This document shows, in pieces, positions 5,673 through 9,145 of a stretch of DNA of 9,145 bases. Source of the DNA: Actinomycetes bacterium (GTDB taxonomy: Bacteria; Actinomycetota; Actinomycetes; Mycobacteriales; Mycobacteriaceae). The stretch is taken from positions 1 to 9,145 of the forward strand of contig JAHZJY010000136.1 in NCBI GenBank assembly GCA_022600695.1, in the 5' to 3' direction. The notes under the pieces were generated by a model. It was not told the origin of the DNA, did no database searches, and was given only the letters and a program-made list of their open reading frames with translations. A program made the translations under genes and the position numbers. Each line of letters begins with the position of its first letter. Position 1 is the first letter of the stretch.

Positions 5673-6068
5673 ATGGCCTCTTTCACCACTCCGGCGAAGC
5701 GCCTGTTGCTCGCCGGCGGATTCACCCTCGCCGCATCGGCCGCCCCGATCCTGATCGCCGTGGCCACCCCCGCCGGACCGGACTCCCCGGCCTTGGCGCA
5801 GTGCCCGCCGAACGAAGTCCATGACGCCGCCACCGGTGCGTGTAAACCGGTCACCGACAAGGCTAAGCCGTTCAACCCGGTCGATCCGGGCATCAGCAAT
5901 CTGCAGACCGGCGGGATCACCTCGTCCAACGCCGGTGACGTCGGCCAACTGCCCGAGGTGAACGGAATCCCGTGCCAGGGCGACAACACGGGTCTGTGCA
6001 TCGGCTTGGAGCAGGAGAACGCCGCCAAGTCCAACGTCCCGCACATCACCACCGGCGTGACCGGCTAG
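5673..6068 (+). CDS. Small secreted protein with four cysteines
   Basis: A 131-residue exported protein. The N-terminus has K9-R10, a hydrophobic core at about 11-31 and an A-L-A|Q signal-peptidase site after residue 42, so the mature form is about 89 residues outside the membrane. The mature part starts with Q-C and has four cysteines in two close pairs, C44/C57 and C101/C109, which probably form two disulfides. The middle is rich in P, N, S and G, with GDVGQLPEVNGIPC before the second pair. I recall similar mycobacterial exported proteins annotated as Ibp1 (intersectin-EH binding protein), a transferred name with little functional value. The start is supported by AGGAAG 7 nt before the ATG. 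A strong hairpin follows the stop. The function is unknown; a cell-envelope or extracellular role is inferred only from export. Confidence 0.85.
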   Translation: MASFTTPAKRLLLAGGFTLAASAAPILIAVATPAGPDSPALAQCPPNEVHDAATGACKPVTDKAKPFNPVDPGISNLQTGGITSSNAGDVGQLPEVNGIPCQGDNTGLCIGLEQENAAKSNVPHITTGVTG

Positions 6069-6070
6069 CC

Positions 6071-6113
6071 GGGAGCGTCGCTCCTGTGCGGGCGGTTCAC
6101 CGCGCCGCCGCAC
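6071..6113 (+). terminator. Two consecutive hairpins after the secreted-protein gene
   Basis: The first hairpin is GGGAGC-GTC-GCTCCT (6071-6085). The second is GTGC-G-GGCGG, a 9-nt loop, then CCGCC-GCAC (6086-6113): nine GC-rich pairs with one bulged G. They start 3 nt after the stop codon and end 10 nt before the next -10 box, so they probably separate the secreted-protein transcript from the otsA transcript. There is no T-tract. Confidence 0.55.
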
Positions 6114-6123
6114 ACCGTTGACC

Positions 6124-6129
6124 TAGAGT
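6124..6129 (+). promoter_or_regulatory. -10 box (TAGAGT) of a probably leaderless promoter for the 54-aa gene and otsA
   Basis: TAGAGT fits TANNNT and ends 6 nt before the ATG at 6136, with no clear ribosome binding site in between. A TTGACC at 6118-6123 directly abuts it and is too close to serve as its -35. Confidence 0.5.
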
Positions 6130-6135
6130 TGAGCC

Positions 6136-6300
6136 ATGCCTGCAAAATCTGAACCCGCGGATATCGACGACGTGGAGCCCCTGGCCGACAGCACGGCACG
6201 CCAGGCCAGGCGGGTGGTCGCCGCCTACGCGACCGACGCCGACGAGTGCCGGGTGTTCCTGTCCATGCTCGGCATTGGACCCTCCAAGCTCGAGGCGTAG
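6136..6300 (+). CDS. Small conserved protein upstream of otsA (54 aa, Rv3489-like)
   Basis: A 54-residue reading frame from ATG 6136 to TAG 6298-6300. It begins MPAKSEPADIDDVEPLADS and ends FLSMLGIGPSKLEA. The N-terminal third is acidic; residues 20-46 can form an amphipathic helix (ARQARRVVAAYATDADECRV). One cysteine is present (C39) and there is no signal peptide. Its stop codon directly abuts the otsA ATG, and the otsA ribosome binding site (GAGG at 6292-6295) lies inside its last codons, so the two are translationally coupled. A gene of this size in front of otsA matches my memory of Rv3489 in M. tuberculosis, which supports it being real. The function is unknown; a role in OtsA expression or assembly is a guess from position alone. 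Confidence 0.8.
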   Translation: MPAKSEPADIDDVEPLADSTARQARRVVAAYATDADECRVFLSMLGIGPSKLEA

Positions 6301-7761
6301 ATGACCCAAGGGGATACCGGAACCGGCAACCGGTACGGCAACTCCGACTTCCTGGTTGTCGCCAACCGGCTGCCCATCGATATGGAACGCCAAACCGACG
6401 GCACCGTGGACTGGAAGCGCAGCCCAGGCGGGCTGGTAACCGCCTTGGAGCCGTTGTTGCGCCGCAACCGGGGGGCCTGGATCGGCTGGCCCGGAATCGT
6501 CGACGGCCCGGAGGATCCGATCACCGAGGAAGACCTCCAGTTGTACCCGGTGCGGCTCAGCACCGAAGACATCGCCGAGTACTACGAGGGGTTCTCCAAC
6601 GGCACCCTGTGGCCGCTCTATCACGATGTCGTCGTCAAGCCGAGCTACCACCGCGAATGGTGGGACCGCTACGTCGACGTCAACCGGCGTTTCGCCGAGG
6701 CGGCCTCCCGCGCCGCGGCCCGGGGCGCGACGGTGTGGGTCCAGGACTATCAGCTGCAACTCGTGCCGAAGATGCTGCGTAACCTGCGACCGGACCTCAC
6801 CATCGGGTTCTTCATGCACATCCCGTTCCCCCCGGTGGAACTGTTCATGCAGTTGCCGTGGCGCGCGGAGATCATCAACGGGCTGCTCGGGGCGGATCTC
6901 GTCGGGTTCCACCTGCCCGGCGGCGCGAAGAATTTCCTGTTTCTCTCGCGCAAGCTGGCCGGTGCCGACGCCACCCGGGCGGCGGTGGGGGTGCGGACCA
7001 GATTGGGCGAGGTACGCCTCGACGACGGACGCATCGTCAAAGTGGGCGCGTTCCCCATCTCGATCGATTCGGCCGCCCTCGACGGCACCGCCCGCAATCG
7101 CGATATCCGCGCCCGCGCCAAACAGATCCGCGCCGAGTTGGGCAGCCCGCGCAAGATCCTGCTGGGGGTGGATCGGCTGGACTACACCAAAGGTATCGAT
7201 GTCCGGCTCAAAGCATTCTCCGAGTTACTCGCCGAACAGCGGGTCTGCGGCGATGACACCGTCATGGTGCAGTTGGCGACGCCCAGCCGGGAACGGGTGG
7301 AGAGCTACCGCATCCTCCGCAACGATATCGAGCAGCAGGTCGGGCATATCAACGGCGAGTACGCCGAGGTCGGCCACCCGGTGGTGCACTATCTGCACCG
7401 GCCCATCCCCCGCAACGAACTGATCGCCTTCTTCGTAGCCAGTGACGTCATGCTGGTCACGCCCTTGCGCGACGGTATGAATCTGGTCGCCAAGGAATAT
7501 GTCGCCTGCCGCAGCGATCTGGGCGGCGCGCTGGTGCTCAGCGAGTTCACCGGCGCGGCAGCAGAATTGCGACAGGCCTATCTGACCAACCCGCATGACC
7601 TGGAAGGTGTCAAGGACGCCATCGAGGCGGCGCTCAATCAGGACCCGGAGGAGGGCCGGCGACGGATGCGGGCGATGCGGCGCCAGGTGTTGACCCACGA
7701 TGTCGACGGCTGGGCCCGGGCGTTCCTCAGCGCTCTGGCCGATACCAGATCCGAACCCTGA
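6301..7761 (+). CDS. otsA: Trehalose-6-phosphate synthase (GT20)
   Basis: A 486-residue OtsA, slightly shorter than the roughly 500 residues of M. tuberculosis OtsA (Rv3490). It transfers glucose from a nucleotide sugar to glucose-6-phosphate, giving trehalose-6-phosphate, in the cytoplasm. GT20 motifs are complete: ANRLPID (21-27), SPGGL (41-45), WIGWPG (60-65), WVQDYQLQL with D149, HIPFPPVE (173-180), [12 protein letters not shown] (188-199), FPISID (251-256), [10 protein letters not shown] with R292 and K297 for nucleotide phosphates, DGMNLVAKE (391-399) and [11 protein letters not shown] with E415. The loop after [11 protein letters not shown] is shorter than I recall for M. tuberculosis. 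The start abuts the upstream stop, with GAGG 5 nt before it. The phosphatase OtsB is not in the window. The gene ends 46 nt from hsd4A, where mce4 genes would be expected. Confidence 0.98.
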   Translation: MTQGDTGTGNRYGNSDFLVVANRLPIDMERQTDGTVDWKRSPGGLVTALEPLLRRNRGAWIGWPGIVDGPEDPITEEDLQLYPVRLSTEDIAEYYEGFSNGTLWPLYHDVVVKPSYHREWWDRYVDVNRRFAEAASRAAARGATVWVQDYQLQLVPKMLRNLRPDLTIGFFMHIPFPPVELFMQLPWRAEIINGLLGADLVGFHLPGGAKNFLFLSRKLAGADATRAAVGVRTRLGEVRLDDGRIVKVGAFPISIDSAALDGTARNRDIRARAKQIRAELGSPRKILLGVDRLDYTKGIDVRLKAFSELLAEQRVCGDDTVMVQLATPSRERVESYRILRNDIEQQVGHINGEYAEVGHPVVHYLHRPIPRNELIAFFVASDVMLVTPLRDGMNLVAKEYVACRSDLGGALVLSEFTGAAAELRQAYLTNPHDLEGVKDAIEAALNQDPEEGRRRMRAMRRQVLTHDVDGWARAFLSALADTRSEP

Positions 7762-7762
7762 G

Positions 7763-7788
7763 GGGCCGTCGGCACAACGGCTCGGCCC
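7763..7788. terminator. Hairpin in the convergent gap between otsA and hsd4A
   Basis: GGGCCG (7763-7768) can pair with CGGCCC (7783-7788) around a 14-nt loop. A competing 5-bp stem GCCGT/ACGGC (7765-7769, 7777-7781) with a 7-nt loop lies inside. It would serve both converging genes. No T-tract is present on either side. Confidence 0.35.
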
Positions 7789-7807
7789 TACCTAGACGCT
7801 CATCAGG

Positions 7808-8737
7808 CTAGTCACCCATCAGGCCGATGACACCGAATGTGCGCTCGGGGTCACGGCCGGTGAAGTAGTCCCGCATCGCCGTTCCCAGCGCCGCCGGATC
7901 CCAGGCCGGACCTTCGGCGTGGAAGCGGTGCTCGGCGGTGGGCGCCGCGACCAGGGTGACGGTCGGGCCGTAGACGACGAACACCTGACCGTTGACGCCG
8001 TCCGCGGCCGGGGAGGCCAGGAAACGCACCAGGCTGACCACGTGCTCAGGGGAAAGCGGATCAACCTCACCGGAACCCAGTTCGGGAGCGGCACCGAAGA
8101 CGTCCGCCGTCATCGCGGTGCGGGCCCGCGGACAGATGGCGTTGGCGCGGACGCCGTAGCGGCCGAGGGCCTTCGCGGCGGTCATGGTGAGCGCGGTGAT
8201 CCCGGCTTTGGCGGCGCCGTAGTTGGCCTGCCCGGCCGGACCGGACAGTCCGGCCTCCGATGAGGTGTTGATGATCCGGCCGTAGACGGTTCCGCCGCTG
8301 TCCTTGGCCTTGGCCCGCCAGTAGGTGGCCGCATGTCGGGTCAGCAGAAAATGACCGCGCAAGTGCACGGCGATCACCGCATCCCAGTCCTCATCGGTCA
8401 TGTTGAACAGCATCCGGTCGCGGGTGATACCGGCGTTGTTGACCACGATGTCCAGACCCCCGAGGCCTTCAGCGCAGGCCATCAGTTCATCGGCGGTGGA
8501 GCGCTGGCTGATATCGCCGGCCACCGCGACGGCGGCGGTGCCGGCGGCCGCGATTTCGCCGAGGACATCGGAGCCGTCCAGCGCCGCCGCCATATCGTTG
8601 ACCACGACGGTCGCCCCGGAGCGGGCCAGGCCGATGGCCTCCGATCGCCCCAGGCCCGCGGCCGCCCCGGTGACCACCGCGACGCGGCCGGAGAGGTCGG
8701 TCGGGCCGCCCGCGTAGCCGGTGTCGCCGGCACCCAA
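7808..8737 (-). CDS. hsd4A: 17-beta-hydroxysteroid dehydrogenase / 3-hydroxyacyl-CoA dehydrogenase, Hsd4A-like SDR
   Basis: A 309-residue SDR matching mycobacterial Hsd4A (Rv3502c). It has the cofactor loop TGAAAGLG (23-30), D48 after the second strand (VVVNDMA) favouring NAD, NNAG (100-103), VHLRG (124-128) with H125 as in the 17-beta-HSD type 4/MFE-2 dehydrogenase group, S160, Y173 and K177 (Y-G-A-A-K), then NAICPRARTAMT shortly after. A C-terminal extension past the SDR core carries the WDPAAL and YFTGRDPERTFGV elements. In sterol-degrading mycobacteria it oxidises 3-hydroxyacyl-CoA side-chain intermediates and 17-beta-hydroxysteroids. No ATG or GTG precedes the fold: the start appears to be TTG at 8737, 13 nt after the fdxD stop, with AGAGG 10 nt upstream. 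It is the second gene of the fdxD operon. No yrbE4/mce4 gene follows. Confidence 0.9.
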   Translation of the reverse strand: MGAGDTGYAGGPTDLSGRVAVVTGAAAGLGRSEAIGLARSGATVVVNDMAAALDGSDVLGEIAAAGTAAVAVAGDISQRSTADELMACAEGLGGLDIVVNNAGITRDRMLFNMTDEDWDAVIAVHLRGHFLLTRHAATYWRAKAKDSGGTVYGRIINTSSEAGLSGPAGQANYGAAKAGITALTMTAAKALGRYGVRANAICPRARTAMTADVFGAAPELGSGEVDPLSPEHVVSLVRFLASPAADGVNGQVFVVYGPTVTLVAAPTAEHRFHAEGPAWDPAALGTAMRDYFTGRDPERTFGVIGLMGD

Positions 8738-8750
8738 TTCGCTAATGCCT

Positions 8751-8942
8751 CTAGTCCCGCCGGCTCAGGGCGGCGCGGGGGCACTCGGCGATCGCCTGCT
8801 CGGCGAGTGACTCCTGGTCGACGGGAATCGGGTCGGCGGTGACCACGGCGTACTCCTGATCATCGAGTTCGAACATCTCCGGCGCGATTCCCACGCAGAT
8901 GGCATTACCTTCGCAGCGATCCGGGTCGACGACGATTCGCAT
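8751..8942 (-). CDS. fdxD: 3Fe-4S ferredoxin FdxD
   Basis: A complete 63-residue ferredoxin, the length I recall for FdxD (Rv3503c). The cluster motif is C10-x5-C16 ... C54-P, where a 4Fe-4S protein would have a further cysteine at position 13. Here N13 stands there (C-E-G-N-A-I-C), so a 3Fe-4S cluster is expected, as in ferredoxins that pass single electrons to cytochromes P450. The acidic middle (FELDDQEYAVVTADP) is typical of partner binding. Its genomic place suggests electrons for a sterol-catabolic P450 or for a neighbouring acyl-CoA dehydrogenase; the partner is not in the window. The start is certain: AGGAGG lies 5 nt before the ATG at 8942. It leads an operon with hsd4A and follows a KstR-type operator. 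Confidence 0.95.
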   Translation of the reverse strand: MRIVVDPDRCEGNAICVGIAPEMFELDDQEYAVVTADPIPVDQESLAEQAIAECPRAALSRRD

Positions 8943-8966
8943 GACAACCTCCTAGGCCGGCCGTTC

Positions 8967-8987
8967 CGAAATTCCCTCGAAATTCCC
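8967..8987 (-). repeat. Two copies of CGAAATTCCC at an 11-bp period in the fdxD leader
   Basis: CGAAATTCCC occurs at 8967-8976 and 8978-8987, exactly identical and one helical turn apart, 25-45 nt before the fdxD start. A second possible -10 box (TATCGT on the minus strand, 9001-8996) would put a start point next to it. This is an AT-rich island in GC-rich DNA and may be a regulator site. Confidence 0.7.
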
Positions 8988-9049
8988 GCAGCACCACGAT
9001 ACGACCTATGTCGCCGGTCGCAGTCGAGAACGCTGCTGGACCCCCAGAC

Positions 9050-9063
9050 TAGAACGTGTTACA
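9050..9063. promoter_or_regulatory. KstR-type operator
   Basis: TAGAACGTGTTACA fits the KstR consensus TnnAACnnGTTnnA at every fixed position. KstR is the TetR-family repressor of sterol catabolism and is released by sterol-derived CoA thioesters. The site is 107 nt upstream of the fdxD ATG. A minus-strand -10 candidate, TAGTCT (9051-9046), overlaps its edge, so bound KstR would block fdxD-hsd4A transcription. The same position could control the divergent gene at the right edge. Confidence 0.82.
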
Positions 9064-9145
9064 ACCGATAAAGGCGGCGGGTCGCCGGCCATCGGAACAC
9101 CGCGGCGACGATCCACCCCCGACCACTCATCGAGCCGGAGGCCGC
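9064..9145 (+). other. Leader of a divergent gene beginning just beyond the right edge
   Basis: No coding region is visible here. GGAGG at 9137-9141 is the strongest ribosome binding site in the stretch, and the sequence ends 4 nt later, so a rightward start codon is expected within a few bases outside the window. In M. tuberculosis the gene divergent from fdxD is fadE26, an acyl-CoA dehydrogenase subunit for sterol side chains (from memory). The identity here is inferred from synteny only. Confidence 0.45.

Noticed and set aside
6097..6912. Minus-strand open frame of 271 codons opposite the start of otsA
   Set aside because: It lies antisense to the 54-aa gene and otsA, whose conserved motifs prove the plus strand is coding; no domain is visible.
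7791..7802. ATG-AGC-GTC-TAG on the minus strand after the hsd4A stop as a remnant of yrbE4A
   Set aside because: Three codons cannot be identified as any gene; there is no further similarity to a YrbE start.
7801..7824. Direct repeat CATCAGGC (7801-7808 and 7817-7824) as a scar of an mce4 deletion
   Set aside because: Only 8 bp long, and one copy is inside the hsd4A coding end, where GLMG codons produce it; chance is a sufficient explanation.
8400..8842. Plus-strand frames opposite hsd4A
   Set aside because: They are antisense to the conserved SDR motifs and have no ribosome binding site or family features.

Overview
The window is GC-rich and looks like a chromosome segment of a mycobacterium, most likely a Mycolicibacterium-type environmental species. 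The grounds are actinobacterial codon use, an OtsA very close to the mycobacterial form, the FdxD/Hsd4A pair behind a KstR-type operator, and several genes with a TANNNT -10 box 6-7 nt ahead of the start codon, the mycobacterial leaderless arrangement. Locus names of M. tuberculosis (Rv numbers) are quoted from memory and were not checked.

Left part (1-2220, plus strand): the 3' end of a zinc alcohol dehydrogenase (AdhB-like), a SnoaL/ketosteroid-isomerase-fold protein and a HIT-family protein. This trio matches Rv0761c-Rv0760c-Rv0759c. It is followed by an unrecognised protein made largely of eleven exact-length decapeptide repeats, then tRNA-Thr(TGT).

Middle part (2242-6068): a leftward beta-lactamase/esterase-fold hydrolase (LipE-like); a divergent, unrecognised coiled-coil protein with a C-terminal zinc ribbon; a leftward two-gene unit of an SDR oxidoreductase and a DUF427 protein whose ribosome binding site overlaps the SDR stop; and a rightward small secreted four-cysteine protein.

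Right part (6069-9145): a strong hairpin, then a probably leaderless 54-aa gene (Rv3489-like) whose stop codon abuts the otsA start. otsA (trehalose-6-phosphate synthase) ends 46 nt from the convergent end of hsd4A, which follows fdxD in a leftward operon. A perfect KstR-type palindrome lies upstream of fdxD, and a GGAGG at the right edge announces a divergent gene just outside, probably fadE26.

How the genes work together: hsd4A, fdxD and the KstR site belong to sterol side-chain catabolism. otsA makes trehalose-6-phosphate for trehalose, a compatible solute and cell-envelope lipid precursor. In M. tuberculosis and, as I recall, M. smegmatis, the mce4 sterol-import operon lies between otsA and hsd4A. 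Here only 46 nt separate them, so mce4 is lost or relocated. I found no defence system, CRISPR array, transposon or phage. The best candidates for something undescribed are the decapeptide-repeat protein, the coiled-coil/zinc-ribbon protein and the mce4-less junction.
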